NCBI GenBank assembly: GCA_963576735.1
Contig: OY755179.1
Coordinates: forward strand, 7,241,255-7,305,254
Origin: Bedellia somnulentella
Taxonomy: Eukaryota > Arthropoda > Insecta > Lepidoptera > Bedelliidae
Direction: 5' to 3'
Length of the DNA: 64,000 nt
In this document: positions 9,947 to 22,253 of the stretch, in pieces
How positions within the stretch are numbered: the stretch's first letter is position 1
Layout of the letters: each line of letters starts with the position of its first letter
The notes under the pieces: generated by a model
Database searches by the model: none
What the model was told of the DNA's origin: nothing
Seen by the model: only the letters and a program-made list of their open reading frames with translations
Made by a program: the position numbers and the translations under genes

Positions 9947-11468
9947 TACATACATACATACATATTCGCACGCCGTTAGTAGTTCCCATTGGGTTAGGCA
10001 GAGACTATCGATCGCCACTTTGTACGATCCTGGCAAACCTCTCTGGCTTCGTTTACATCCATCAATCTTTTCATACATGCTCTTTTATTCTTCATACTGC
10101 GGACACCTGCCTTTTTGAGCCCATTTTCTATTTGATCCAAATGTGTCCTCCGAGGTCGTCCTCTACTATCATTACCTTCCACATTGGCTCTATATATCTC
10201 TTTCACCAATTTACTGTCATCCATCCTCTCTATGTGCCCAAACCATCTCAACATTCCTTTTTCTATCTTTCTTACAATATCATCTTTTACACCACACCTT
10301 TCACGAATCACATCATTCCTCACACGATCACATAACCTTACATTACACACTTTTCTGAGGGATCTCATTTCTACTGCATTCACTCTACTTTCATGCTTCT
10401 TCTGCTACACCCAACATTCACTGCCATACATAAGCGTAGGAACGAGGATAGCATCATGCACAGCCATTCGGGCCTTTTCAGACACCGACTGACTAGACAT
10501 TAGACTATCCAGTGCTCCATTTACCGCATTACCCTTTTTCACTCTTCTCTCGATATCTTCATCACACTTTCCATCTCTAGTAAACAAACTTCCCAAATAT
10601 ACAAACTCTTTCACTTGTTCCACTTTCTTACCATTAATCTCAATCACGCATTCGGTCATATTCACCTCTCTCTCAAAAACCATAGTTTTTGTTTTATCCA
10701 CATTCACCCTCATTCCCTTTTTTTCAAAAGACACACATGCAATATTCATCATCTCTTGCAGCTCTTCCACCGATGATGCAAGTAGCACTTGATCGTCGGC
10801 ATATAAGAGGCATTTATCGATGAATCCACCCATTCTCAATCCATAATCACTTTCACGCAACTCTGTTAAACAGTCATCCATGAACATGAAATCGAAGAGC
10901 CACGGGGAAGCTACACAACCCTGTCGGACACCCCGAGAGATCCCGAACCAGTCAGTATTTTCCCCGTTTACACTCACACATGCACTGGAATCCTCATAGA
11001 GTGATACCAGTGCACGTATAAGTCGACTCCCCAAACCGAACTTGGATAACACCTCCCATAAACACTTTCTTACCACCCTATCATACGCCTTCTCTAAATC
11101 AATGAAGGAGCAATACACCTTTCGGTTCTTAGCTAAGAACTTTTCGGTGATGCTCCTTAAAGAGAAGATTTGGTCCATACATCCCATTCCCTTTCTAAAT
11201 CCTGCTTGCACATCCCAAATTTTATCATCCGTTTCATTCATCACTCTTTCAATCAAAACCTTTGCATACAATTTACCGACAATGCTGAGTAGGCTAATTC
11301 CACGGTAGTTTCTAGCCTCCTGGTGTGACCCCTTTCCTTTATATAAAGGCACAATTACCGCTTTGCACCAGTCTTGTGGCACTTTGCCACTCGACCAGCA
11401 TTTTTGGAAAAGGAAGTACAACCAGGAAGCCACCACCCCTTTAGCAGCCCTCAGCATTTCAGTGTTTA
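9947..11468 (-). mobile_element. RTE-type LINE, 5'-truncated, with 12-bp target duplication
   Basis: The element is flanked by the exact duplication TTGCAAATTACA (9935-9946 and 11469-11480). It carries the C-terminal two thirds of an RTE-clade reverse transcriptase, a ...GGCAGAG stem-loop 3' end and a (TATG)n tail. The long exact duplication marks a fairly recent target-primed insertion. It sits in the intron between exons 2 and 3 of the MANSC-LDLa gene. Confidence 0.92.
9994..11457 (-). pseudogene. RTE reverse transcriptase, 5'-truncated, one in-frame amber codon
   Basis: Minus-strand frame of about 487 codons in one reading frame, interrupted only by TAG at 10407-10405. It contains RT motifs in order: YRGISLL, AGFRKGMGC, SFIDLEKAYDRV, GVRQGCVASPWLF, the catalytic LLYADDQVLLAS, and KTKTMVFER followed by FVYLGSLFT. 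The C-terminal part (RWFGHIERMDD, GRPRRTHLDQIE, DRTKWRSIVSA) is typical of RTE. The endonuclease domain and the start are missing. The second copy at 56.2 kb has TGG (Trp) where this one has TAG, which identifies the change. Confidence 0.9.
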
Positions 11469-11656
11469 TTGCAAATTACAATAACAATATTTCAGATAAG
11501 AAAGTACGTACATACATACGTTATGAAAAATAGGAATAGTTCTGATCTTATCACTTTAAGCAATGCCATTGGTTTAAGAAAACCTTAGAAAGTTAGAAAA
11601 GGTGCAACTTAAGCATGAACGGTTAAACTTAAGCATGAACAATTAATGAACCGTAC

Positions 11657-11826
11657 CTCAAATTGGCGAGCTCCTGCTCATGATGCGCCAGTCGCTCCTG
11701 GTCCTGCAGCTCAGCCAGATGTCTGCTGAGCGCCATCACGCCGCTGCTGAAGTTGCCGTGGCTCGTGAACTTGCAGCGGAAGTCCTCAGGAGGGCCGCAG
11801 TTGAACAGGTAGCAACTGCCGGGACT
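11657..11826 (-). CDS. MANSC-LDLa membrane protein, exon 2 (second half of MANSC)
   Basis: Residues 80-135, reading SPGSCYLFNC then GPPEDFRCKF, which supplies the last cysteines of the MANSC domain (C84, C89, C97; CYLFNC is the family hallmark). It is followed by an amphipathic, Glu/Gln/His-rich helix (HLAELQDQERLAHHEQELAN) that could form a short coiled coil. The acceptor is TATCAG|AGT and the donor GAG|GTACGG, leaving phase 2. Entry phase 0 matches exon 1. Third-position GC is high, unlike the AT-rich surroundings, as expected of a constrained exon. The 1.2-kb intron between this exon and exon 1 carries a decayed RTE fragment. Confidence 0.88.
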
Positions 11827-12139
11827 CTGATACCAAACGATTTTAGTTAGAATCCGCACGGATAACAAGCCTTTTGATCGTCATATCACGTATATATTTT
11901 CTGTCCCTTATCCCGTCGAGGGGCTCCAACGGTGAATAGGGTTATTTGGCCATAGTCCCCACGAATAATTTTGTGAGTACAACCCCATGGAACCATAAGT
12001 GGATCTCTAGGAAATGCATCATTTAATGAATAAGACAGGTTAGTCAAGTAGGCACGGCACCAACAAGTTCGTTGAAATGAGGTGAACACGTTTTATGTTA
12101 TTAGTTTTGAATACAGCATTATTGATACCTGTGGTATTA

Positions 12140-12660
12140 AGAAGAAGCTAGCAAATTGAATTGAGTGTGAGGACTAAAGAGCACCAACAAGATGGTGGGA
12201 TAAGGATTTGAAAGAGGCTGTTGGAGATGAGAAGAAAGCTTATTTACATACTTTAGTACTTGTAATCAGAGGCAGTAATGCGAGTGTAGTTGGTGAGATG
12301 GTGCAGAGCCGAATGAATGCAACTGAGATGAGGACCCTCAGAAAAAAATAATGTTAGGTTATGTGATCGAGGGGAAATAGAGTGATACGTGCATATTAAG
12401 ATGATTTAAGCACATAGAGAGGATATATGACAGTAAATTGGTGAAACAGAGAGCCAAAGTGATTGGCTATGTTTGTAGAGTACGACCACGCACAATAAAT
12501 ACTGATTAAATAGAGAAAGTTCTTAAAAAAGGCAGGCGTCTGAAGCATGGAGAGAACGTTGAAGAGAACCAAGAGAAATGAAGAAGAATAAAATTGTGAC
12601 GAGAAGGGAATTGTGCAGAGATAAAATAAATTAAGGATCGTGATCGTGAATGATGTCAGC
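12140..12660 (+). pseudogene. Decayed RTE LINE fragment
   Basis: Broken frames on the plus strand keep recognisable pieces of the same RTE protein: WWDKDLKEAV, RMNATEMRTL, FKHIERIYDSKLVKQ and IEKVLKKAGV. There are many stops and indels, so it is far older than the 9.9-kb copy. Confidence 0.75.
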
Positions 12661-12987
12661 GATGGATTCCAATTCAAAATACGTGATACTCCAGACTCAA
12701 TAGTCACCTTGCATCGCTCTTACATGCAGCGAATACTATTCTTAATGGAAATTACATATTATAGCCACCTTAAACCTTAGATAAAAGTCCATTCTAAGTA
12801 TATAAATATTTTCCATCGTATCATTGACTTACTTTGACCACCTTCCTCTAAAAGCTAAAAGTGGATACCCATCTAATATCACATAAAACAAGGAACTATT
12901 AACCTGAATCGTATTGTTTACTATCTGTAGTTTCACTGTATAATCTTATACAAATAAATGAACTAGTACCCTAGTTTTTGTATTTAC

Positions 12988-13224
12988 CTTTTCCTCATAG
13001 ATAAAAACATCACACATGTCAGTTTCACAGCACAACCGAAGGCATTCCTGACGGGAACCCACGTCGAGCTCTGACAAATATTTGGCCCCCATCTCCCTAG
13101 ACTCCTCCGTCCTGATGATCTTATCCCTCTGAACGTCAAACCGAGAGGAACAAGCCGCAGGGTCCAACTCTCTGGCTTGTGCCATAGCAACAAAAAGACC
13201 GAACCACCAAGTCCACGATCTCAT
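12988..13224 (-). CDS. MANSC-LDLa membrane protein, exon 1 (signal peptide and first half of MANSC)
   Basis: First coding exon (residues 1-79) of a secretory or type I membrane protein read on the minus strand. The chosen ATG (13224-13222) is followed at once by a short basic/aromatic and hydrophobic stretch, MRSWTWWFGLFVAMAQA, that looks like a signal peptide cleaved before RELD. An in-frame ATG exists upstream at 13374, but it would bury the signal peptide. Cysteines C25, C61, C65, C66 and C71 with the pattern CLRLCCETDMCDVFIYEEK are those of a MANSC (motif at N terminus with seven cysteines) domain, as in LRP11 and KIAA0319-type proteins. The exon ends in AAG|GTAAAT, phase 0, and joins the exon at 11826. 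The domain call is from family knowledge; the exon borders are seen in the sequence. I do not know the gene name or ligand. Confidence 0.85.
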
Positions 13225-13390
13225 TTCTACGGATTCAACTTCTTTACTGAATACCAAGGAGGTTGATACTGACGGATCGATACTACGCATGCGCCATGAT
13301 GGCGGAATAATGGCCGAATGGTTTTTTTTCAGTTCGCGGTTTCTGCGCTCGGTGGTTAGTGTGTCCTTCAGCAATGTCCATGTTTTTCAA
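13225..13390 (-). promoter_or_regulatory. Probable 5' UTR and promoter-proximal region of the MANSC-LDLa gene
   Basis: Directly upstream of the start codon, this segment is less AT-rich than its surroundings. It holds GCATGCGC (13289-13296 on the reverse strand), a core resembling NRF-1/Ewg sites, next to CATGATGGCGG. The frame stays open to an upstream ATG at 13374. I infer a 5' UTR or core promoter; no TATA box is evident. Confidence 0.35.
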
Positions 13391-13394
13391 ATTT

Positions 13395-16300
13395 CGAAGC
13401 AATGTAAGTTATTTCTTAGACTTGATTTATGAATGAAAATATGCCTATTTAAATTTTTATATTATATTTTTATTAGATTAATTTATATTTTTCGCCGACT
13501 TCACCTAGTGTGCAAAATTTTAGCATTGTTACGTCAACAAAAATCAGTTGGTTGGTTATAATACCGATTGTATAATTTAATTAATTAATTTTAAATAATA
13601 AACAAACGAAACCTTAGTACTTCAACTGGATTAAATTTAGGATTATGTTTAATTAGTGACAATAGGACTGGATAATCCATTGGGATAATCTGATAGAAAG
13701 TTATTAATAATACAGGTGTTTTATTACATTAACTATATTCTTGTGTTTTATCATTATCACTTAATAGTTTGGAACTATAAGTTAATTTTCTTTGCCAATA
13801 AGCAAAGTAATGTGAATGTGACGCATCCACGCCCCCGGACCGGCTGCGAACTCGGGGTCAATGACATGTCAAATACATAAGAGACCTTTTGTGATTCTGA
13901 AAACTACTATTTTCTATTCAATATTTTATTGCATTCTTTGATTAGAGATATATTACAGTACAATGGTATATTTTATATTTAGCTACTAATATCTCTAATA
14001 GGAAAGATCAAATTAACTTTAGCAGCACCATACTGCTATGTCTCGGGAGATGAAGGGGTCAAATGTAGGTAGATGTTAATTAATTCCTATGGCAACAGAA
14101 AATCAGGGAATAAAGCTTTACTTTTCAAAGTAAATAATGATGATAGTTTGGTTCTTTTATAAGATATATCTACTAAATGAAATACCAAAATTTACCCTTT
14201 TTAACCGACTTCAAAAAAAGGGGCGTTCTCAATTCGACCGTATATTTTTTTTACCATTCATGACATCTGTGAAACGGGTGCCAACAATGACAGTCATCAT
14301 CTAAGACAAATGACGTCCATTGCTGGACACCCCAAAAATATCTTTCAAATAATAAATGCAGTCCTTATATTTGTATAAATTTACATACCATGTTTAGTTG
14401 GCTTAGAATATCGTTACCTCGTGACTCCAACAAGTTAGCAATTACCGCACCGGGAGACTTTAGGGACGGTGAGCAATGCGGTTGCCATTCTTTCGCCAAG
14501 AATCCAGAACAGCCTTATTTAAATATTATCGTTTTAAAAACGGGTAAAGAATTGGCAATCGTTTAGATATGGCTGCCATTCCATGGGAATAGGACAAAAG
14601 AAAATGACTGCATTTTTGTTTAGTTAAATTCAAAAGAAGCAAAAAATAAAGCGCAGTGAGAAAGTAGCCACCATTGCCATATTAAGTTAAAGCATTCGTT
14701 CTAATATACTAAACAAAGGGTCGAGGCAGACGAGCTATTTATTAATTTAAAGGATCACCAAAACATATCATTATGCTAATGTTCGCAACACTTATTCCGA
14801 AACAAAAAATCGTTACGTGGGTTCTGTTGTAGGAAAAAATTATTAGCTCTGTGTTATATACATATATTTATTTAGAAATATCGAATACATAGAATATCGT
14901 TAGTAAAATGTATGAAAAGGTGTAAGAGTTTTGGTCATAGCAATAATAAGTTAAGAAAGAAGTCTTCCATCTATATACGGGTGTCTAAGGGAAAATATTA
15001 AGTCAGATGGTGACAGGAGTTTTCAACAATTAACTGGTAGACACTGGCCTGAGCGTGTTTTCAGTTTACTTCTCTTGGTCGAGACAGCCGCTTAGCTAGA
15101 CCTAGAAAGAATAAATATAGTTTAAAAAATCTAAAAAAACTGGTTTTTGAAGCACATTTAACTGAAAAGTGTAAAATAATTCCCAATATAATTTATTAGT
15201 TTAATATGCTACAAAAGCGTGTTTTCAGTTTTTAACACGCTTTTATTGGCTTCACCTGTATGTATGTATGTATATGTAACCGACTCCTTTAAATTCGATT
15301 TGGACTCTCTTTAAACGGTTTAATAAAAAAAATGTACACTTATGAGAATCAAGGACAATATAATAATTTCATGGATTCATCCCATTATCCTCATTAGGGT
15401 CACCTGGATTAAATCATTTCAAACGATTCAGTACTAAAAAGATAAAAATAAATATAGTTTAAAAATCTGAAAAACACGCGCTTGAAGCACAATTAACTTA
15501 AACTAAAAAATAAACCCAATATAAGGTGAAAATCATGAAAAAGCTTGGGTTGCTCGAAAGACGAAAAATATGCATAAAGCCTGATGTATTATTTTCTGTA
15601 CAGTTTCATTATATTTTTATGAAACGGGTGGATTTCAGCCTAGTCAGTTCTTCACACCAAGAGAAAGTATGTGTTCCTAACCTTAATAGGATATTGAGAG
15701 AAAATTTACCCTTGTAAAATTTACCGGTTTCTGAGCCTGACAAAAACATGATTTTGAAGACTTGACGATGAACTTGTGTTGAAATTCGATCGCCCTGTGT
15801 CGTCGAAGTGTATAAGAAAATGTGATCATTATTGTTTAATTCTAACTCTCCATTTTTGCAATATCCTTAGAATTAGTAATTTAAAGTACATCTATAACTT
15901 ATAATCGTGATGGGTAGAAAGAAATTAATTCTTCACTTGTACACAAACCATGCATCTACATCCTTCTCGTGCTTCATTTACATGCATATATCTTCATATG
16001 CACTTAAGGTGACTTCTTTTTTTTTTTTTTTTTTTTTTTTTTTTCTTTGGAAGATTAACAGACCAATACAAACAATAAAATACTAATTATGAATACACAA
16101 TGCCATTTACAAATCTTCACCTATAATAATACTACTTACAGAACTAAAAACTAAAAAGATTTAGGTAACAATTAAATAATTATAATGTTGAGGTTAGTGT
16201 AGAAATTATTGGCCGAAATGTAAATTAGTTAATAATTTTCTTACTCTTGTAGTGCTTGTATCGAAAATATCTAAATCTACTATTGATTCATTAAATTTAG

Positions 16301-17990
16301 TACATGCACGTAATAGAAATGAGTTAGACTGCTTAAACTTGCCCAATCTTTAGAACCTCACAAATTTTATCCCCAAATGTCTCCTGTGAATAACAGTAAC
16401 TTGATAAGCAGAGGACTGATCACTTATTCAAAAAGTAAAATATAAAAAACCTACAAAAATATGATATTCAAATCCAAGGGCTCCTAAAATCGAGGAACGC
16501 ATTATTTCCTGCAATCAAAAGATGGAGTAATGCATAGCTGGGTGGTGAATCACGCCAATTCCGAAGTTAATCACCACTTGGGACTCGGGTCTCAGGCCTC
16601 GGATTAATTCGACGTGATTATTCTAATGGGCCCGGAATCGACAGCTTAGGAAGTCATTTACATAAACCTTTGTAAAGCTCGTGCGATACGGTTTTTAGCC
16701 TGAAGGCTTAACGGTTATGCGAACTTTATTTTTCTTTCAACTACAGGTAATACAGGCACTATGTATTGGTAACACCTTAAAAAAAATATTTCCATATATT
16801 ATCCTCTTTATGCATGCGACTAAAGATAATTGAAATAAAAATGACTGTTAGCCAGCCAGATAGGTATTTGTTTGTTGTTAAAGTACTGAGGCATCGAACT
16901 GGCTATCCCGCTTCGTGAAGATAGCTGTAATAATTTGCATAATTTCCTTATTTTTATAAGAAACTGCTTCAATAACAAGCTTATCATTAGATAAACAGTC
17001 ACCATAGAAGTCATTGTAATACTATTTAATTATGATATGATAATGCTTGCTGAGAACAGCTATTGTAACTGTAACTGAATTCAGTCATTAGTACAGGTTG
17101 CTACTTTATTGTATTCTATAAAATGAGTATGTATGTATGTATGTGTATGTGTACATAAGGAAAATGGTTTGCTTCTTTATCAAATGGGTTTGGGTACAAT
17201 GAACAGGCAAAAATGGTTACGGTTGTGTTTAAAACTATAGTATGTTTGTATATTATTGCGTTGCCCCACACGAAAAATTTAGTAACATTTAGTATAGTGT
17301 CCAAACAGCGAAATCACAATGAAAAAGCATTTTTGAAAATTTCCACTGGATTTAAGCCTATACAGCTATAAACAGAATAGTAAATCTTTTAACTTTCTAC
17401 ATAATTCTCCATATCTTAAATCTGGAACAGGAAACAAGTCGGTACAAAATGAGTTCTTAGAAGTGAACAATGTGTCTTGTTCCAAGTAATTAAGCTGGCT
17501 ATCATCTGATACTCCTTCTATCGCTGTTACCCCGTGCTTCAAACATCAAACGGAAAGTATATAGTTACAGTACCACCAAATAATAAATGTATATAGAACG
17601 TTACAGACAATGGCGTGACAATACAAAGGCAACAAAAACAATCGAAGAGGGCCCCTTGCCAATAGGCCCCGAGCTCAAAAATATTTTTACTCACATATGA
17701 GAGGGGCATATATAACGTGAAATTGTGTACGCTGAAAATCTCAAAGTTTATTAAAATTAAACGGAGAACAATGTGTAAGTTTTTACAGATAAAGCCCCAA
17801 CAAAAGAATGGGTAGTAATAAAAGCTCCGATAATAAAATTAAAATTGTCCTTACAAAAAATATTTAATTTACTGCCTAAAATACTTACTTTCCGACTACT
17901 TTCGTCCGAGTCAAAATTACGAAACTACCGAATGATATACTTAAATCTTCGAAAAATTTATATGTCTGTTTATTGGTTCAATACTTTTCT
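13395..17990. other. Intergenic AT-rich stretch without recognised genes
   Basis: I see no coding exon here. Identifiable pieces are a fragment of the common ACCGACTTCAAAAAA repeat (14203-14260), a (TATG)n microsatellite at 15257-15275, a 30-nt poly(T) tract at about 16016-16044 that may mark the tail of a minus-strand retroposon, an imperfect inverted repeat (GTGGTGAATCAC ... GTTAATCACCAC, 16541-16575) and (TATG)n at 17128-17145. Confidence 0.5.
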
Positions 17991-18009
17991 ACCAAGTAAA
18001 ATTATGTTT

Positions 18010-18258
18010 GCCGTGTAGTGTCGGCTTAGAATAACACTACCCCATTTCTACCCGTGGGTGATCGTAAGAGGCGACTAAGGGTATAGGGGGCCTTTTAAGT
18101 GATTTTTGGGCGATGTGGTTGGAGACCCGTCACCAAAAACATTTATTATAACCATCTTTTCCCGATCAACTTCCAAAAGTGGCTGAGGAATTTTTCATTC
18201 CAAAGCTCTGGCTACCCCGTTAAGGGATTTATAGCCGTGAGTATATGTATGTATGTAA
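18010..18258 (+). repeat. Family B repeat, full length
   Basis: Plus sense, from GTGTAGTGTCGGCTTAGAAT through GGGCGATGTGGTTGGAGACC and CTCTGGCTACCCCGTTAAGG to GCCGTGAGTATATG and a (TATG)n tail. A good reference copy for the family. Confidence 0.85.
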
Positions 18259-18612
18259 AATTATGTTCTACTGATAACAATGCCTTGTAATTTTTACCTT
18301 TACTTGCCTACTAGTAATTCATGAATAACACTACATGTTTCATAGGGGTCCAGTCCAGTCCATATTGGCTCACATAAAATTCTAAATCATATTCGTTGTC
18401 TTTCTGACGATTTGTGTTCATAATAATCACTCTTCATTATTTTATTTGTCATACTTTATTCATTCATATATTTTTAATACAACGGAGGTCATAACAGTTA
18501 GTGATATTTTTTTTATTAATTTACTACCAAGTTTTTTGTTGAAACAAAATTTTTTTTCAAGAACTTTTCTCTTCGTAACATTCAATGATCATATTGTTCT
18601 AATCTATCTTCT

Positions 18613-19567
18613 TCTATACTTATAATAAATCTGTAGAGAGGTCAATTCTGTACATTAAATATATTTTCAAAATAACTATCAGGGGTTGATTAGTGATCGA
18701 TACAGATGCCAAAAATGCAATCAGTAAAATTTTTGTCTGTCTGTCTGTCTGTCCGTCTGTCTGTCTGTCTGTCTGTCTGTCGGTTTGTATGTTCCATATG
18801 GAAACAAAAACTACTCGACGGATTTTAACGAAACTTGGTAGAATTATTCTTCACACTCCTGGGCAGGTTATAGTGTACTTTTCAGCAGAGTAGTGAAGGG
18901 GAATTTTGGGAAAATTTGGGAAAACGGGGGAAGTTACTCCATTTTTTAAGCTTCCGTCGCGTGTGCAGCCTTAGTGGTTATAGAAACATAGAAATCATGT
19001 ATGACGGAAATATTCTTCATAAAATTTTCTAAAAAATATCCTTCTGCAGCATATGTCTATCTTTTATGGTTGACTCATAATAACACGTGTAATTCCTGAT
19101 AGCTTAGCAGTGCGGAGCATTCTGATTATATTTGTTTACTTTTACATTTATAGTTATCTCATTCATCTCTCATTTAAAAAAGTGTACATTATTACCTATT
19201 CAATAAAAAAAGAATCATAGAAATCGGTATAGAATAACCAAACTTATACATGAAATAAGCTATCGCGCCCTGTCGTCGCACGTGAATGCTATAAGGATAT
19301 TTTTTTAGTAATGGTTGCGCGCGCAAAAGATAGACGGGAGTATACATATACTATGTATGCAAAGTTTGTAACTCTGATTGTTTGTTTGCATGGTTTTATT
19401 TTCGGAGATACTGAACCGTTCATTAAAGCGCTTTCACAATCAAGCTTCACTATTCAGGAATGCTATAAATTGTGCAAAAAATTTCACAAAGGTTGAGCAG
19501 TGATTGAAGAAACCTCAGATATTTTTAAAACTACGCTACCCGTGCGAAGCTGGGCCCGATCCACTAG
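18613..19567 (+). mobile_element. Non-autonomous Helitron
   Basis: Begins TCTATACTTATAATAAATCT, has (CTGT)n near 18737-18780, and ends ACCCGTGCGAAGCTGGG, then CTAG at 19564-19567 followed by T. Same family as the pair at 3.5-5.5 kb. The Ser/Cys/Val-repeat open frames inside are translations of the microsatellite. Confidence 0.85.
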
Positions 19568-19738
19568 TTAATAATATTGTTACTAGGATAATATTGTCTG
19601 TTATGTTGAAATTATTTACTAAGAATAATATTCTCTCAATGAAATCATTTTCCATATATTTAAACACTATACAGATGGTATACTATATTATAAAGTGACT
19701 ATACTATACAGATTATGCATTTAAGGTGCTCGCTCGAT

Positions 19739-20994
19739 CAGCCAGCTCATTAAGCAGCTAGCCGCTTAATTAATGGGCTAACACCAAAATTGTAATGGAC
19801 GTAAAAAAAGATGTGTGTTGACGAGTTTTTACGGGTTCTTCTCTCAACAAAACACCGTCGAATCCGAAGTAAACTTAGTATTAAGTTGAAATTTGACGTT
19901 CAAAAAACAAAGATTTATCTTTTTAAATGATTATTTTATTTTTTATAATTTTATTTATTTTATTAAACGCCGCGCCGGATCCTAGTTAACAGGCTAGTCC
20001 GCTTGTAAAATGACTGTCGTCACTGAACGTCCAATCACCCGGCTGATTGAATAGTAAGCCCGTTGGTTTGGGCTGACGTTAATTCAGGCGGGTGATTTGA
20101 ATTTAGTAATTTATTTTTCAAGTTTCATTTTACATTATTTTTTTATTAAAATTAATAGAAAAACTGTTTACAAAGTGTTCAATCACATTTCAATAAATAC
20201 ATCATAACCCTAGCTGATAATGGCAGTTTTGGCGACTATTTGGAAAGTTTTGGAGGTTATAAATTATATACAAAATGCTAGGGTGACCATGAATTATAAC
20301 CAAAAAAAGTCTGCAATGTAATATTATTGGACGCACAAGTATGATGTTATGGTGGTTGGGAATAAAGAACATTTAATCCTATGATGCGTGTTATACCTAG
20401 GGCCAAGCCTATTAATACACATGTTTCTGTTGTTATTCAAGTTGAAACAAATCCTGGCCTATATTCTGAATCAGAGCCATGTAGTTTAAAAATCATACAG
20501 AATGAAACTGAAAGCTTAAATGATAATAATATTGAAGTTACATGTATTGTGATTGAGGACTTAAAAAATATTGAGCCTTTAACTTGTGTGGTATGCCAGT
20601 ACTTTTAGCTAGTGTGCCAAATCTGTGTGCCATTAAATTGTTAATATTGTATTAAATAAATATAATTAAAGTATTGCTGCCATAAGAAGTACCTAAGTTT
20701 TTTTTTTTAAGTTTGATGCGAATTTATTTTTTAGATGCCTATGTAAATACCTACCCATATTTTTGTAGCGCACTTTTTGTATATTTTTTTTAATTTATTA
20801 CAAGTTATTATTTAAAGTTACTTGGTTTTATTTTCATGCTGCATCAAATCTCATAGTCACCCTAGATAACCAGACGGCGATGTAACGTTCAGCCAAGTGG
20901 TTGGACGTTGTGTTCAACTAAAAGGCTGACTGAAGTTTAGCCCTTTTCTAGGAGCCGGCGTTTAATTAAGCGGCTAGCTGCTTTGTCAGCTGGC
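19739..20994. mobile_element. TIR DNA element of unknown family, with a second element nested inside
   Basis: Left terminal segment GCCAGCTCATTAAGCAGCTA, GCCGCTTAATTAA (19741-19773) is inverted at the right end (20962-20993). A second inverted pair lies inside, ACGTCCAATCACCCGGCTGA at about 20027 against ACGTCCAACCACTTGGCTGA at about 20894. The outermost ends and target duplication could not be fixed. No transposase is seen. Confidence 0.6.
20282..20861. mobile_element. Nested 580-bp TIR element with CTAG duplication
   Basis: Left GGTGACCATGA and right TCATAGTCACC form short inverted ends, each flanked by CTAG (20278-20281 and 20862-20865). It contains a 75-codon open frame (20381-20608) with no recognised similarity, which may be a transposase remnant. 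The CTAG could belong to the TIR rather than to a target duplication. Confidence 0.5.
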
Positions 20995-21027
20995 ACATTT
21001 ATCCAGTTGGCTGCGACATATACATAT

Positions 21028-21046
21028 CCTAACCTAACCTAACCTA
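21028..21046. repeat. Short interstitial (CCTAA)n tract
   Basis: Almost four units of CCTAA, the complement of the insect telomere repeat TTAGG. It is too short to be a telomere and lies just outside the TIR element. Confidence 0.7.
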
Positions 21047-21204
21047 GCTAAATGCGACCTAACTTTTCTTCACCATCAAAGGCTTCGCCCCCCGAACACA
21101 TCAACGGATAAACTTGTTGGAGGTTCAGTTTGTTATTCGGAAGTTTAGTTTTATTATTTGAAGTTAAATAAATTTGTAAGTAAAAATGTAATTTGATCTT
21201 GTTC

Positions 21205-21455
21205 AAAGGTACATACATACATATACTCACGGCTATAAATCCCTTGAAGGGGTAGCCAGAGCTAAGGAATTAGAAATTCCTCAGCCACATTTGGAAAATT
21301 GAGTGGAGAAAGGATGGTAAAGTAAAGGTTGTTGGTGATGGGTCTCCAGCCGCATCGCCCAAAAATCCCTTAAAAGCCCCAATACCGTTAGTCGCCTCTT
21401 ACGTACACCCGTCGGTAGAAACGGGGTAGTGCTATTCTAAGCCGACACTACACGG
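21205..21455 (-). repeat. Family B repeat, full length
   Basis: From CATACATACATATACTCACG through CCCTTGAAGGGGTAGCCAGA to AGCCGACACTACACGG; minus sense. Confidence 0.85.
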
Positions 21456-21992
21456 CAAAAAAGGTGTTTGTTTGTTCAAAGGTGTTTGTTAAATTTATCA
21501 AATTTTTTCGGTATGATTTGGGTTTTATGTCGGTAGTTTATTAAAACACTGGTTTATAACTGAGATTCATTTATTTTTCGAAACCATAATTATTTCCCCA
21601 AAAGTATTTGCCAAGGGCCCTAGCTGATATAGTACGCCACTGTTACAGCTGAAAATATACAGCATGACTGGCCTGCCTGTGTACTTCAACGAGTTTCTTA
21701 TGGAGGTGGCGCTATTATAAGCCGACTCTACATTTCACGTCATAATTTGTTTAACCTCCACCAATAAATTTATTTAGATTTTTTTGGATCCGATTCTTAA
21801 GGAAACCTGTCTACAATAATTATTAATATACTACTTTGAGCAACTAAACCAAGATAGTTATTTTGTTATGTGTATACGAACTTTGGCTGTATTGTGTGTT
21901 AGTAAAATGTGTAAAATTGTTGACCATGCTGTGCTTATGTTTTTGATCATTATTTCATTCCATTATTTTATTGTATTTATTCCATTATTTAG

Positions 21993-22235
21993 ATGTGTAG
22001 TGTTGGCTTAGAATAACACTGCCCCATTTCTTCCGGTGGGTGTACGTAAAAGGCGACTGACGGTATTGGGGCTTTTAAGGGATTTTTGGGCGATGCGGTT
22101 GGAGACCCATCACCAACAACCTTTTTTAACATCTTTTCCCCACTCAACGTTCCAAAAGTGGCTTAGGAATTTCTAATTCCTTAGCTCTGGCTATCCCTAC
22201 TAGGGATTTACAGCCATGAGTATATTTATATGTAT
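21993..22235 (+). repeat. Family B repeat, full length
   Basis: From GTGTAGTGTTGGCTTAGAAT to CAGCCATGAGTATATTTATA; plus sense. The next Helitron begins about 20 bp beyond its tail. Confidence 0.85.
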
Positions 22236-22253
22236 TATTTTATATAATGTATA

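Noticed and set aside
12946..13374. Longer start (ATG at 13374) for the MANSC-LDLa protein
   Set aside because: It would place about 50 residues before the signal peptide; the ATG at 13224 gives a normal signal sequence.
21028..21046. Telomere or telomere fusion point
   Set aside because: Only about four CCTAA units with ordinary sequence on both sides; too short to mean more than a chance or retroposed tract.
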